Source of the DNA: Telmatactis stephensoni
Lineage: Eukaryota > Cnidaria > Anthozoa > Actiniaria > Isophelliidae
Direction of reading: 5' to 3'
Assembly: GCA_029948255.1 (NCBI GenBank)
Contig: JALIZF010001878.1
Location: 992,001 to 1,056,000 of the forward strand
Length of the DNA stretch: 64,000 nt
The notes under the pieces were generated by a model, which saw nothing but the letters and a program-made list of their open reading frames with translations, had not been told where the DNA came from and made no database searches. The translations under genes were made by a program, and so were the position numbers. Positions 45,546 to 57,508 of the stretch are shown here, piece by piece (the first letter of the stretch is position 1; each line of letters opens with the position of its first letter).

Positions 45546-45665
45546 GTTACGATCAAAGTAACATAACGAAGGTTCTGGTTCGTGTTCGTTTATTGCTAGT
45601 CGACAACACGCTCGCGCGCCTCTATGACGTACTTAATTACATAACATTATCCAGTTACTTAACAA
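45546..45665 (-). repeat. 5' LTR of the BEL/Pao element
   Basis: 120 bases, TGTTACGAT to TTAACA on the plus strand. Short for an LTR, but both copies agree on the ends. Confidence 0.85.
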
Positions 45666-46470
45666 TTGGAATATTTCGACGGGGAAAGACAACAAACATA
45701 ATACGATCAAAGTTCGCTTGGAAATGATCATTTATTACGGGATTTACATGATAAATCGATAAAATCAAACAAAGAAAGATATAAGATACCTGTTCGAAGG
45801 AAGATTTAAGGCCGTTAACTCGTGCTACAAGCTAAATAAATGCTTCAAAGTCGACAAACAAAAGCTCAGACGGCTCATTAAGTTCGCTGATAAGAGCACG
45901 TTCTAGAATGTTCTCGAATTTCACGTGGGGTGGGTGTGCGGAGGTGAAGCGATGCAATGTTTCAGTCGGCGTTATTTTTATCCACCAAAAAAGCAACCTA
46001 TCCAAAATTTCATTCTAAAATTCAAGTTATTTGAAATAATTATAAGTGCCTTGATGGAATTCAAGCCATAAGAATAAAAAAATAGCAAAATTATCGGGCA
46101 GGATTTTTTTATTTTTAAAGTCGATCTTGCTATCGACAGCAAGTCCCAGTGAATCAGGCAAGCGAGAAAATAGCGCATCTAGTGTTTCTGCGTCTGATAT
46201 ATCAATGCATAATCCACTAGGTAGCCCAGTTTACGCTCTTAGAGCGTCTAGTTAGTTGTGATAAACAAGTCGAGCTGTGATTGCGTGACACACAGCGGAG
46301 CTCCTGATGCTCATGTGGCTATGCTATGCGCAATTACTCCTCCTATTTGCATTGTTTAGTTTAACCATTTCTTACAAAATTCCTGACTTACATTAGAATT
46401 TGTCCCCGTAGCATGAATTCAAATCGCTTTGATTTGATTTTATGCGTCAGGTAGTAAATAAATACAATTA
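45666..46470. other. Intergenic stretch without a recognised gene
   Basis: No exon, tRNA or terminal repeat recognised. Small ORFs only. Confidence 0.35.
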
Positions 46471-46618
46471 TTTTATCCTACACTAAGCCCACACCATAGG
46501 AAATACAGCAAATAATGGCAATGTCTCATGGGAAGAAACAGTTGAATATTAATACCGCCGAATATACAACGGCTTTCCTGCTTTCTGATTGGCTGTATTT
46601 CCTATGGTGTTGGATAAA
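46471..46618. mobile_element. Palindromic MITE
   Basis: Arms with ACACCATAGGAAATACAGC (about 46489) and the complement (about 46590), extending to TTTTATCC/GGATAAAA at the edges. Confidence 0.7.
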
Positions 46619-46639
46619 ACACGATATAATGCCTGGTTC

Positions 46640-46905
46640 ACGCTAACGACGCAAGACGACGCAAGGCAACACAAGACGACGCAAGACAACGGAAAACCAC
46701 GCAAGACCACGTACGCACGATGACTCAACACAACGCAAGACGACGCAAGACAACGCAAGACGAAGCAAGACGACGCAAGACTGAACGAAAGACGACGCAA
46801 GACAACGCAAGACTGCGAAAGACGACGCAAGACGAAGCAAGACAACGCAAGACGACGAAAGACAACGAAAGACGACGCAAGACGACGCAAGCCCGCGCAA
46901 GAAAA
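46640..46905 (+). repeat. 10-bp minisatellite GACGACGCAA
   Basis: About 25 degenerate units of CGCAAGACGA. ORFs on both strands (Arg/Lys/Thr/Gln-rich on plus, Leu/Ser/Val/Cys-rich on minus) are products of the repeat and not genes. Confidence 0.9.
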
Positions 46906-47394
46906 ATAAAACCTTCCGTTCTTTTGCGCTAGCGTTTATGCTTGCGTCGCTACTTTTACAAGTGAAAACACGAGCTTGGCGTTGTCTTGCTTCGATAATG
47001 AAAACCAGGCTATCGGGAGTTTCACTGTTCTCCGATTGTGCTGTATGTGCCACCTGATCGACGTACACCAGAACGTTCCATTTGAACACGCAAATAGGGG
47101 TGAGGGGAGGAGAGGGATGAGGGAAAGAGGTAACAAGCTATCCCTGAGCTCCGAGACTTAAATAATTAATCTTAATTTTTGAACTCAATATTTGCCATGA
47201 TGTTTGAAAAAATCAGTCGATTTTGAGAGCATTTCTAACAGGGTATATTTGGCTTTCAACCTGGAAATGACCGTTACTAGACATAATCTGACACAGATAA
47301 TCAGACTGGGAAGCCTGTGGCAGCTGTGCCCTTGAAAGATTTTAGTTGCTTATGAAAGACTTGTGTACTGTGAAACATTGTTGGGTCTTGTTGT

Positions 47395-47570
47395 GTTCAG
47401 TGAAATATTGTTGTGTTCCACGAAACTTTGTTGTGTTCAGTGAAAGATTGTTGTGCTCCACGAAACTTTGTTGTGTTCAGTGAAAGATTGTTGTGTTCCA
47501 TGCACGAAACTTTGTTGTGTTCAGTGAAAGATTGTTGTGTTCCACGAAACTTTGTTGTGTTTTCAAAGGA
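47395..47570 (+). repeat. ~40-bp minisatellite
   Basis: About four units alternating TTGTTGTGTTCAGTGAAAGA with TTGTTGTGTTCCACGAAACT. The 71-codon ORF across it reads the repeat. Confidence 0.9.
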
Positions 47571-48139
47571 ATTTGCATTGTGTTTTAAATTTTTCGACGA
47601 GGCAGATATTCTAGGAAAAAAAGAATGACTAACTTTTCACGGACAGCCTTGATTTTCAAGGTTTACTAAATCTCCAATGGTTTTATTTAAAACTTCCGAG
47701 TATGCGCAATGCGTTTTTCACCCGTGTCGACGGCGAGGTTTGCGTTTCTTCGTCTTAGAATTCGTCCGTCACAAAATGCAGATAGGTCACTACAGCGCAT
47801 GCTCACTGCTACTCGGCGGGCGGCATAATCCATCCGAGGTACGTCTGGGTACGAGAATGGACATAATCTGTTTTGGACATTTTTTATGTGGTTGAAGGAT
47901 AGCTTTAATTTGCCACTGTTTATGATGTTTTATGATATTATTGTAAAATAAACTGATTTAATTCTGGTAGTTAATTCTATTAGTGCCGCCCCTAAAAGTT
48001 CGTCACGTAACGGCTCGGAAGAAACAATTGTAGTTTTTTCTCCACAGAGTGCAAGGTTTGAAAGCTATTTCCCAAGAAATTATGCCTGAACAGTGAATGG
48101 TCATCTGGGTGTTTTCCTGGGGTGTTTTGTTTATTTTTG

Positions 48140-48301
48140 TAGTTTGGGCGACCTGTGGAATGTCGCGGATGGAGTGTCACGAGCGTCACGCGAGTCACAT
48201 GACAATCACAAAGCTGTACCACGAAATGATAACGTTCTTGGAAGAGACCAAATGATTTGTGATCTTAAACGGAGAATACTGTCCTTTGTTGAAGGTAGAA
48301 G
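48140..48301 (+). other. Possible 5' UTR exon of the peptide transporter gene
   Basis: Ends in a strong donor (AGAAG then GTAAGAG at 48302). The next acceptor (TTTTGATAG, ending 48716) lies 53 bases before the transporter ATG. The start of transcription is not visible, so the left limit is a guess. Confidence 0.4.
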
Positions 48302-48769
48302 GTAAGAGTTTCCTTTTCTATTTTCTTGGCTATGTGTCAGTGTGTGTTATAAAAGTTTTATTCAGTCCCTACATTTGTATGTAAACAAAGTCGTTTGTTT
48401 GAAAGAATTTGCTAGACAAAAAGTTCAGTCTAGCTAGTAAGCTTAAGTTTATGCTTATTAAACTTCCTATTTTCACTTCTGAAATCTGAAAGTAAATACG
48501 TAAATTAACCAAAATAGAAATGCAGAAATACTCTTCTTTGCAATTATTTTCATGCATTGACAAGCTTGCATCAGTCAGTGTTATAGCCAGGCTAAACTTA
48601 ATAAAAATTGCCCGGAAAATTAAAATTGGCTCTGACTGATCTTGATCGATCAGATGACTGTCTTGAATTTTGATAATGATATTGTGCTAATATTTAATTG
48701 TATATTATTTTGATAGATTAATGGCACAGATAGCTTGTAATTCTGGACCAAAGTAAAAGCTCCAAGAAT

Positions 48770-51700
48770 ATGGATAATTCAGAAAATTGTCCTGTCAACG
48801 AAGACCTCTCTCCTCTCATCACAGGACCAAGTAGCTCCGGAAGCACTGAGCGCAGTGATCATCTTCCAGGAAAACATTCCTCAAGAACTTATGTAACCTT
48901 ATGTATTTTGATTACTGAGCTTTGCGAAAGATTAACATTTTATGGAATTACTGCTAACCTGGTGCCTTTTTGTAATGATGTTCTGAATCTTTCTGGTACT
49001 GAACCTTCTACTGTCAATCTTGTTTTTCAAGGTAGGGGGTTTAAATTTCATGAGGAAGGATTTTAAAATTCAAGAAGGGGATATATTGAGTCAATAATGT
49101 CAAGGGGAGACTTTACAAGACGTGGCATATTTTTGTGAGCAAGACTCTTTTTTTACCAATTTTCTTTGTTGTCAAAATTTGAGATGCCGAGACAGCTTTT
49201 TGAAAAAATTGAGACTTCAAGACCCACAAAATTTGACCAAAATTTTGTAAGACTGTCTTTTTGATTTAAGGCCCATTTGAGACCAAGTCCAGGGGGGACA
49301 ATTATAAATAAATGTATTTTAGATGTAAGTGATTTTTGCTTAGTGCCCACTATACCTGCCCAAAATATATGGAAGTCCCCCATCCCCTTGAGGTTTAATC
49401 CATTTATCAGGAAGCAAACTGTTTTGGAAAGCTGAGTGAGGAGAGGGGTTATATATTTAATTTGAATGAGGACAAGGCATGCATTAAAAGGGTATACTAG
49501 CTGTATACCATACATTTTTTTGTTCATACATAATTGCCTGGCTGATCGATCATGACATAAAACCTCAGCCCTCCTTAACCCTTTTGGCACCATATATTAT
49601 TTCAATGTTACATTTCATTGCCACATTTTATTTTGGAATTTTGAAGTAAAAAGCCGCATACAGGTTTTTTAAAAAGATATCAGCTTTGAATTGGAAGTTC
49701 CATAATTATAAATGTCAACTGTAGTCTACAGTGGTGCTCCTCTGTGCTGTCAACTTCAGTCGCCTATGGTGCCAAAAGTGTTAAATAATACCTACAGGAG
49801 CCTCTGAAAGCCCAATTAGTGCTAATATTCCAGGATTAAAACTAATGGTTTTCTTAGATCAGTAGAAAATGTCTATTAAGTCTAATATCCAAATATAGAT
49901 GACCAGTATTAAGGAAGTATGGGTCGAGGGCATATCTGTTTTTGAAACTCTCATACATAGGGCTATATCTGGATCACATCCCTTGAATTCATACACATGT
50001 ATGTATAAATGACCAGAGTGGGAAACTTACCGTGCCATATGACCATGTCAGTTTATAATGTCTATAAAAACCTTTGAAATTCCTATCATAATTGTGCTGT
50101 GGTATGTGACCATACCATTTTTTCACCTGTTCCACTTGTTAACAGGAAAACTTATTAATAATACTTATTAGTTATATAAATTATGTAACTATATGCACTT
50201 TTCTTGTACTGATTATCATTTTTGTATTTCATGGAATAGGTACTTGCTATCTCATTCCAGTTTTTGGAGGCTGGTTGGCAGATAAATATATGGGCCGCTT
50301 CAATTTAATCTATTTAAGTGCCCTGATATATTTCATTGGAACTCTTCTACTCTCTACAGTAGCAATGGACAACAAACATTACAGAACCTACACAGATAGT
50401 GCAGGTCTAACCCAAGACTGGAGAAGAGGTTATTTTTGGGTTGCTCTTATTTTTCTTGCATGTGGAACTGGGGGAATCAAAGCCAATGTGTCACCTTTTG
50501 GTGCTGATCAAGTCAGAGAACATGGCCCAGGAGCCATCCAGAAATTCTTTAACTGGTTTTACTGGTTCATCAACATTGGCTCATTTATTTCTTTTACATT
50601 AGTTGTATTTGTACAGCAACAATATGGGTTCTTCTATGGTTATGCCATTACTGCTGGGACTATGTTTCTTGGGGTTATAGCATTCTGTATCAGTCGCAAT
50701 AAATATATTGTCCATCCTCCTGGAGGAAGTACATTGGGTGATACATTTAAAGTTGTTGTATCAGCAATTAAAAGATCACGTAAGAGTGAGCGACCTATAC
50801 CAAGAATTGCAGGAGATAGTTGGTTGGATAGAGCAAAGGATTCTAGAGGAGGAAGCTTTTCAACAAGTCAAGTGGATGATGTCAAAGCACTGTTGAGGAT
50901 AATGCCTGTTTTCGCAATGTTTATAATATACTGGACACTTTATTCACAGGTGGGTTATCATCTGATCTTCCTTCGTTCATTCGTTCCTTCCTTTATTTCT
51001 TTCTTTCTTTTTTTTTCTTTCTTTTTTTCAGATTAGGTTGCATGGTTTTTCAGTTTACGCTTAATGGTTGATTTACAGGGAGGACACTCAGACCATGAAC
51101 ACTTCAAAATTTTTTTCAGATTATTATTTCTGATTTTCTGATTCATTTAAAAATAAATAAATAAATAAATAAAATAAATAACTGTTTATTTAAGTGTCCA
51201 AGTCTTCTAGCGCTTGCACACTAATTGGGGGACACTCCACTCGCACCACACTACCACTACATTAACTGTTTTAAGCATACAACTCTCAGCTCACATGTTG
51301 ATTTTTAACGGAGGGAGGAAAACCGGAGAACCTGGAGAAAAAACCCTCGTGGCATGGTAGAGAACAACACATCAAACAAACTCAATTCACATATGATCGA
51401 GGCACTGGACCATAGTGGTGAAAGGCCAGCACGCTCAATTAACACTCGGCCAAGCACGCCACCTATGCTTGGCCAACCATGCCACCCATAAAAAATATCA
51501 AAAAAACTTGAAGTGTTCATGGTTCAAGTGTCAAAGTGTCCTCACTGTATCTAATAACATTGTTCTATTTTCTTCCTTTCCATTCATCCTTTCTATTCCC
51601 CATTCCCCATGTGTTCCCCATTATCCTTTGTTTCACACTCATTACTGTCTTTCTCTATTACTTTCTCTCTATATAAGTACCTCAGTCTCTATATCCTACA

Positions 51701-53328
51701 TGATTGACATCATATTAATGTATTTACTTACCAGATGCAGACCACATACCTCATACAAGCACAATACATGAATATCGATTTTGGCATAAAGTTTCCAGCA
51801 GCCTCTTTGTCCATTTTCGACATTGTCTCTGTCCTCATCCTGATCCCATTCATGGACAAGGTTGTGTACCCACTTCTGCGATACCTTGGATTTCATTTTA
51901 CCCCTCTGCGCCGTATTGGAGTTGGAATGCTCTTTGCAGCGTCCTCTGTTGCCGTGGCTGGTTGGGTTGAAATCGAGAGGAAGAACTTTGGCCATTTCCA
52001 TACTCAAAAGCTTTTCCAGAAAGAGTTCAATGCTTCTGATATGGCTATTTTCTACCAAATTCCACAATTTATTCTGATTGGTACAAGTGAGGTGTTTACA
52101 AGTATCACAGGTTTGTGAAATCATCATGATCGTTATTTTCATCATCATCAGTAATCAGCAGCAGCTGTAATCACTCTGTATTGATTTAAAGAAGAATGGA
52201 CCCCGCTAAGTCGCGGGATAACTACTAGAAATTGACTGAAAAATGACTCAAGGGAAATGGGTTTGTGCCCGAGATAGCGAGGGTTTCGAGTTTGCGAAGT
52301 CCTTTGCCCTAGTTGCTTGGAGTGGTTCGAAAGTTCGAATGAACCCTCCTCCCTTCCCACAGAAAATAGCCGCTTAGCTTAGCGTACTAGTCCTTTTCCC
52401 TAAAAAACTACAGTCACGTTGCATTTTCTCTAAACGAACCTTTGGTGAATGCTGATGAATTATGGTTTTATCAAAACCCCGACCTTCAGCTGTTTATTTC
52501 AACTGAACGATTTCTTAGTTTGAACAACTGAAGTATTTTCCACTATTTCTCTCTTTTAATGAACAACTAAATCTGATTTTGAGACAGGAAAGGGGGGAGG
52601 GGGGAAGGAAGGCCCTAGCCAGTTTCGAACGCGGCTCTTACATCTGCTCATTTGCTTCATAGTTCAAGGCTTTTCTAACTACGCCACGGGATCGCGTAAT
52701 TTGCACAACAATAGATAGCCAATTCACAAGATACACTAGGTTATTTTGTCCCTCAAGTCCTTAAGTAGATCAGTTAGCCTAGTGGTATGGTTCAGTCATC
52801 TATGGCCTAGGATCCGACTGTTTCCTCCCTCTTTGACTGCGTAGCTCGCTGTGTTCTACCGGATAGCGCGGAAGGGGCCGAAATCTCCATCCTATACGTA
52901 ACATGCGACGACTCAGCGATTTGTCTGAATGCATGGTCCGATTTTTTTGGGTTCTGCATAAAATTAACATACTAATTTGCTTTGGGTAACGTGTTCGAGT
53001 CTTGCCTGCGTCAACAGATTATTTGCGAAATTTTGCGAAAAACAAATTCCCTGAAATATGAGTTATCTAAACTGAGTAATAGTTCTTAAACGAGAGTTGT
53101 TTGATCAGAGGTTCCAAACACCGAGAAAAAATTAAAAAAAAGAAGACATTTTTGCATTTATATAGCGCAAATATCTATATGTATAATTTTATAATCAAAT
53201 ACGCTTAGAATTTGTTAGTAGTTAAGGACAGACTGTTGTACCGGGCGACAATCCCCTACTCTTATGCGAATAGTTCAACAGGTTCTTTAATGTCCCCCAT
53301 ATACAGGTTAAGGAAGGGATGGGAGACA

Positions 53329-53362
<34 letters not shown>

Positions 53363-53406
53363 CTGAAGGTCTAACCATTTGCAGATGTAGTTACAAAGGC
53401 AGCACC

Positions 53407-53445
<39 letters not shown>

Positions 53446-54796
53446 CCGGGGCTTGAACCCACGACCTCCCGCACGAAAGACCGATGCTCTACAACTGAGC
53501 TATCCGGGTGCGGTTATAATTCTAATTAAATTATTCTAGACTTAAGGTTTTAACACTACAAAAATCATCATGATCAATAATTGACGTATAAAGAACAAGC
53601 GACCTTATTAATAATAAAAAAAAAAAAACTTTAGAAAATTCCACCAGGAGCAACGACCTGGGTCTTAGCATAATGGTAAGGCAACGGATTGGAAAGGTAC
53701 TTGAAATGTATGTATGTAAGGGCCCGTTCACATGAGAGAGGGTGCCCCTATATATGCAGTAGGGATAACTCTTTTGTTTTGTGTCCCCCAGGGAAAAGAA
53801 AAGAAAAGAGTTATAGGCGCATCCTCTCTCTCTGAACGGGCTCGAAGTTAGTCCCAAACCCATGCTGGGATCGGGTATGCACGTGACCCTAAAACAAGCA
53901 TCTAATTGGCACATCAAGTCACGAATTATTAATGAGTTTGAGAAACAATTTTCATTTCATTTTCTAAATGCCAGCTGCACCTTTGATACTTATACAGGTA
54001 ATTGAAGCACTCCCTAATTCCAGCCCGGAATATGGTGGAAATCGAACCTCCCATATCAATATGCTTACGACGGGCCTGAGTTCAGGAGCCGTACATTTCA
54101 TGTTCCATTCTCAATTCAAAATCGAGTTAAAGCCATATTATTTGATTGGCTCTTGTGTACTTAAACGAAATCAGAAATTCCACAGTTATTTAGGTGCCAA
54201 ACTTTCCGGCCATGTATTTGGTATGGCACATGATTGGTGTACTTGGCGTTAGTAAAAGAAAAACGCAGACACAAATGCAAATATATGCAGCCATGAAGTA
54301 CCTTAAGAAAGATTTTTAACCACAACTAGAATTCGCCCAGAAAAGCAGCCGTGTTTTCGCTCGCTCCTCGTGAGCTTGCTGCGCAAAATACAAACTCGTG
54401 GAGCGAGGGAAATGACGGCTTTTGAATCCACTGAATTCTTTTGCAGGTCTAGAGTTTGCCTATTCCCAAGCACCAAGGTGTCTTCAAGGGCTTGTCATGG
54501 GAATATTCCTCGTTACTTCAGGCATTGGAAACTATCTCTCTAGTGCCTTAGCAAATATTGTCAGAGCGATAGACTACAGGTGGTATCCGGCTGACAAACC
54601 AAATGAAGGAAATTTTGAATATTATTTCTTCCTCCTGGCTGGATTGATGTTTGTGAACTTTTTAGTTTTTATTGTACTGGCGATGAATTATAAATATGTT
54701 GACCGAAGAAAAAGAGGTTCACACATTTCTGAACATAAACATGGTCATCGTAATACGGTATCATCATCACACTCAAATTCAGTAGATCCGGCTTAG
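48770..54796 (+). CDS. SLC15A4-like: Proton-coupled peptide/histidine transporter (SLC15A3/A4 type), 565 aa
   Basis: Coding exons 48770-49031, 50240-50949, 51735-52110 and 54447-54796 join through GT/AG sites with matching phases to give 565 residues, normal for the family. The POT/PTR signatures are clear: ELCERLTFYG (the ExxER proton site, residues 50-59), VFGGWLADKYMGRFNLIY, and FYWFINIGSF. Hydrophobic segments continue through all exons. The N-terminus has DLSPLI (12-17), which fits a [DE]xxxL[LI] dileucine signal. In vertebrate SLC15A4 such signals send the protein to endolysosomes, where it moves histidine and small peptides to the cytosol. The C-terminus is His/Ser-rich and cytosolic. 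Lysosomal location and substrate are inferred from family. The introns hold SINEs and MITEs; the gene itself shows no damage. Confidence 0.92.
49573..49790. mobile_element. Small TIR element in transporter intron
   Basis: Inverted ends AACCCTTTTGGCACCAT (49578) and ATGGTGCCAAAAGTGTTAA (49769), 218 bases in all, no ORF. Confidence 0.65.
51090..51520 (-). mobile_element. SINE-like repeat with (AAAT)n tail in transporter intron 3
   Basis: An (AAAT)n run at 51148-51184 adjoins ACTGTTTATTTAAGTGTC and TCTTCTAGCGCTTGCACAC. A related TTATTTAAGTCTC...CTTCTAGCCTTGCACAC stretch lies at 12810-12845, so this is a dispersed repeat. A B-box was not found. Confidence 0.45.
52600..52915 (-). repeat. SINE-like repeat, copy 2
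   Basis: Reverse-orientation relative of 38108-38380, in intron 4 of the transporter gene. On this strand it also shows TAGCCTAGTGG, an A-box-like sequence, near 52797. Confidence 0.6.
53150..53517 (-). mobile_element. tRNA-derived SINE
   Basis: On the minus strand the head reads GCACCCGGATAGCTCAGTTG (A box) and then GGGTTCAAGCCCC (B box, about 53452). The body contains AGGGTCTTAAAATAACTGAG. The 3' end has GCGCTATATAAAT (53168-53156) and an A-rich tail. The last 30 bases before the tail match the SINE at 39022-39335, although the heads differ. Confidence 0.75.
53719..53851. mobile_element. Palindromic MITE, GGCCCGTTCACATG family, copy 2
   Basis: Shares GGGCCCGTTCACATGA and AGTAGGGATAACTCTTTTGT with 29205-29335. 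Lies in transporter intron 4. Confidence 0.7.
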
Positions 54797-55117
54797 AGGC
54801 ATCTCTATTTTCTCTGTCTTTGGGATTCCTGTGGATTCTTGTTCTAGAAGAGAGGGACTGAGGAGAGAGTAGTGCCTAGTCCCTCTCCATCAGCAACACA
54901 GGAAACCCAAGATATATAAACATTCAAATTCTTAGATTATAGAGACGCCTGCTGAGGAGGCTAAGTAACGTAATAGTTATAAAAATTGACACCACTGTAC
55001 ATTTACACAATGAAGATATCACGTACAAAATGCTCACTTACAAAATGCTCACTTACACAAAAGAAATATTCAGTTTTATAATGATTGTTTTATGAAATAT
55101 TTTAGTGCAGTATAATT

Positions 55118-55398
55118 AACAATTAGACCTCGAGACCGAATGGACTACGAGTCAATAGCCCATGAGGTCGTTTCAAACTCGTAGTCCATGATGGGCCAAG
55201 AGGTCTAATTGTTTTAGTATTCACCAACATATTGGGCCAAAGGTGAATGAGACTAAACAAAACAAAGAGAGAAAAATGTTTTATTGATATCAAAACTCGC
55301 GCTTCCTCTCAACTCGGGCTATCACCAATAGCCCGAGGTTAGGGAGCCAATCAGAATGCAGGATTTGCAATAGCCCTTATGTTGGTGAATACTAATAG
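55118..55398. mobile_element. Nested hairpin elements
   Basis: CAATTAGACCTC (55121) pairs with GAGGTCTAATTG (55200), with GGACTACGAGT paired inside. AGTATTCACCAACAT (55218) pairs with ATGTTGGTGAATACT (55379). Confidence 0.65.
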
Positions 55399-55448
55399 GC
55401 CAGAGTTATGGAGGGGACTGGCCAGTCCCCTGTATTAGACTGGTCAGT

Positions 55449-55570
55449 TTAACCCGTTAACCCGTGAAACAAAGTGTATTAGTTAAAGTGTAATAGTCGA
55501 ATGACAAAAGAGCACAATGGAATTAGGTTTTAGTAGGGTGTAATACACTAAAGTGTGTTTCACGGGTTAA
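55449..55570. mobile_element. Palindromic MITE, TTAACCCGTGAAAC ends
   Basis: Left arm from TTAACCCGTGAAACAAAGTG and right complement ending GTTTCACGGGTTAA. About 120 bases. Confidence 0.7.
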
Positions 55571-55713
55571 TGAAAACCACTCTACCTTTTAGTAGGCTAA
55601 AGTTGTGAATGATTATCAAGAATTAAAATAGGGTTGTTGAGTAGATTGTCATAGACATCATATTAATCATTATCCTTATTACAAATTGTCTGAATACTAA
55701 GATAGTTGTGTGT

Positions 55714-56345
55714 AAAGATTGCGAGCAGTGTCACTTTTTTCCACCGGATTCAGAAACGACGAGTTTGACACCGTAACAAAATATACCGCGCATGCGTGCC
55801 TCCCCAGTCCTCCTCAATGTTGGCCTCAATAGAAACATTCGGCAGTCAAACAAACAAAACTTTGCCGCGAAACTTAAGCCACAGATGCCAAGCTCAGTCT
55901 CCCAAATGAGGTTAAGGACTTTGTAGTATATTCTATTGTCTGTCTTTTTCTCCCAGTGCTTTTAATTTCTGTTTTCTCCTGTGCTCAAAATTAAGCTCAA
56001 AGATATGATATGGGAGAATCTAAAGAAAACAATTCTAAAACTATTACCTGGGATTCCTGTGATGAAGACGCGGACGCGCGTAAGCCCGCGAAAACTAGCG
56101 CACGCGCAGCGTTTCAGTACCGCGGTGTCGACCAATCTCGTACCCAGACCAAGAGGAACGCAGGCTCTGGGTACGAGATTGGGTGTCGACGAGCTTTTTG
56201 AATATTTGGTTGCGCGGAAAATGGGGGCGACTATAGGAGAGGAGAAGGAAGGAAAAAAAGGGGGACGTACCGCTCCTTCATGTATTGTAGGAACTCGTCT
56301 TTACTGAATATATTCGGAGGAAAATGTGGGACTGCCCGCAGTATG
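55714..56345. mobile_element. TA-type MITE, GACTGC family, copy 4 (enlarged)
   Basis: Left end GATTGCGAGCAGTGTCAC and right end GGGACTGCCCGCAGTATG match the family ends. The interior is much longer and contains a CTCGTACCCAGAC palindrome (56134-56181), so another element probably inserted inside. Confidence 0.55.
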
Positions 56346-56734
56346 TTGTGCATGGACTGCAAAACTGTTCCTTATTTTTAAAAAAATTGTTAAAACGTTT
56401 GTTTTGTTATTTGGTATGTTCTTTGGATATTTCATAAACGCTGTTCTTATATTGAATCCGTCCCTAACAATCGCCACATTTGAAATCCACCTCTTCTAGC
56501 CCAGATCCTGATCTATTTTATCCCGCTTCCGGCCGTTAACGTTAGGTTGCGGGGCACAACTCGTTACGCCTTGTAATCAGGTAATCGTTTATATACTGGT
56601 ATCGGGCAACCTTAAAATCTTACAAAATTTCTGCGTTGATCATGATTTGTTTAACAAATAGAACTGTGCATCGATTAGAGTACAGACGCACGGAAAAATG
56701 GAATCTATCTGTTTTATATAATATTTATCGAAAC

Positions 56735-56838
56735 ATTAATTCCAACCAATCAGAGCGCGCGTAAGATTCGATGACGCCATCTATGTGTGTGTACTCTAAT
56801 CACACATGGTTGTTCGACCAATCAGAGCGCGCGTAATA
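56735..56838. repeat. Direct repeat of ACCAATCAGAGCGCGCGTAA
   Basis: The 20-base sequence occurs at about 56737 and 56818 with an inverted GTGTACTCTAATC/GATTAGAGTACA pair around it. It includes a CCAAT motif. Confidence 0.6.
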
Positions 56839-57430
56839 TGCCAATTATTATATAAACCCTACTTATTTTTGTTTGTTTGTTTGTTTGTTTTATCTTTTTC
56901 AAGGTGATAGTCTCATAACGCCACAAATTAAATGTGGCGCGTATTTGAGGTCGGCGCTTGCTTACAGTAATTGAGGCGGCATATATATATATTACTCTTG
57001 CTAAAGCTCTACTTTAATTTTTCATTGAACTACATAACTACTGAAGATCGACGTCTGTTCAAAGTGAATAGGTCAAATCATGAATATTACAAACACCCTA
57101 GTATTGTTCAATCATAAATGGGGCTAATCCAATCATAATGCGTGCGTTGTAATTGATCCTCTGGATATTTTAATAAAATATGCATCGGTCCAAAGTCATG
57201 CATCGGTCCAAAGTCATTCATCGATAAATGGAACAAATACGCTTATTATAGCAGTCGCTTTATGAAAAATGCGATGGCTACATTCATTTCCCGAGCTTAT
57301 CACAAACTGTGATGTGTTTGAATTGGCCAATCAGCATAAGGCGTGTTTTTGAGAACACTGAATTAGTGTCGAAAAATATTGATTAGTTTTCACGAAATTT
57401 GTGCACACGACTTTGTTGCTACATCTTCCT

Positions 57431-57437
57431 TATATAA
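57431..57437 (+). promoter_or_regulatory. TATA box of the small secreted protein gene
   Basis: TATATAA lies 78 bases upstream of the ATG at 57509, which would leave a 5' UTR of about 45 bases. Inferred from consensus and position. Confidence 0.45.
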
Positions 57438-57508
57438 CCTACTGTTAATTATTTGAGCCTTTCAAAAGCTCTTATTTACCAAAGTTCTTATTTGCCAACA
57501 ACTCCAAT

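Larger units (their letters stand above)
40057..45665 (-). mobile_element. Degraded BEL/Pao LTR retrotransposon
   Basis: Two direct LTRs of 120 bases (40057-40176 and 45546-45665) start TGTTACGAT and end TTAACA, differing at three positions. The coding strand is minus, so the 5' LTR is the right one. Next to it a TTGGTGCCGAAACTCGAG sequence is a candidate primer-binding site. Internal genes run gag-protease-RT-RNase H-integrase. It seems to have landed near a SINE-like A box (TAGCGCAGCGG, 40032). No clean target-site duplication was seen. Confidence 0.85.

Noticed and set aside
46549..47089. Overlapping ORFs on both strands (113 and 148 codons minus, 70 codons plus)
   Set aside because: They translate a 10-bp minisatellite.
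47395..47570. CRISPR-like regular repeats
   Set aside because: The units are contiguous ~40-bp tandem repeats without unique spacers, and the genome is eukaryotic.
53440..53517. Possible tRNA gene on the minus strand
   Set aside because: Followed directly by a SINE body and tail; treated as the SINE head.
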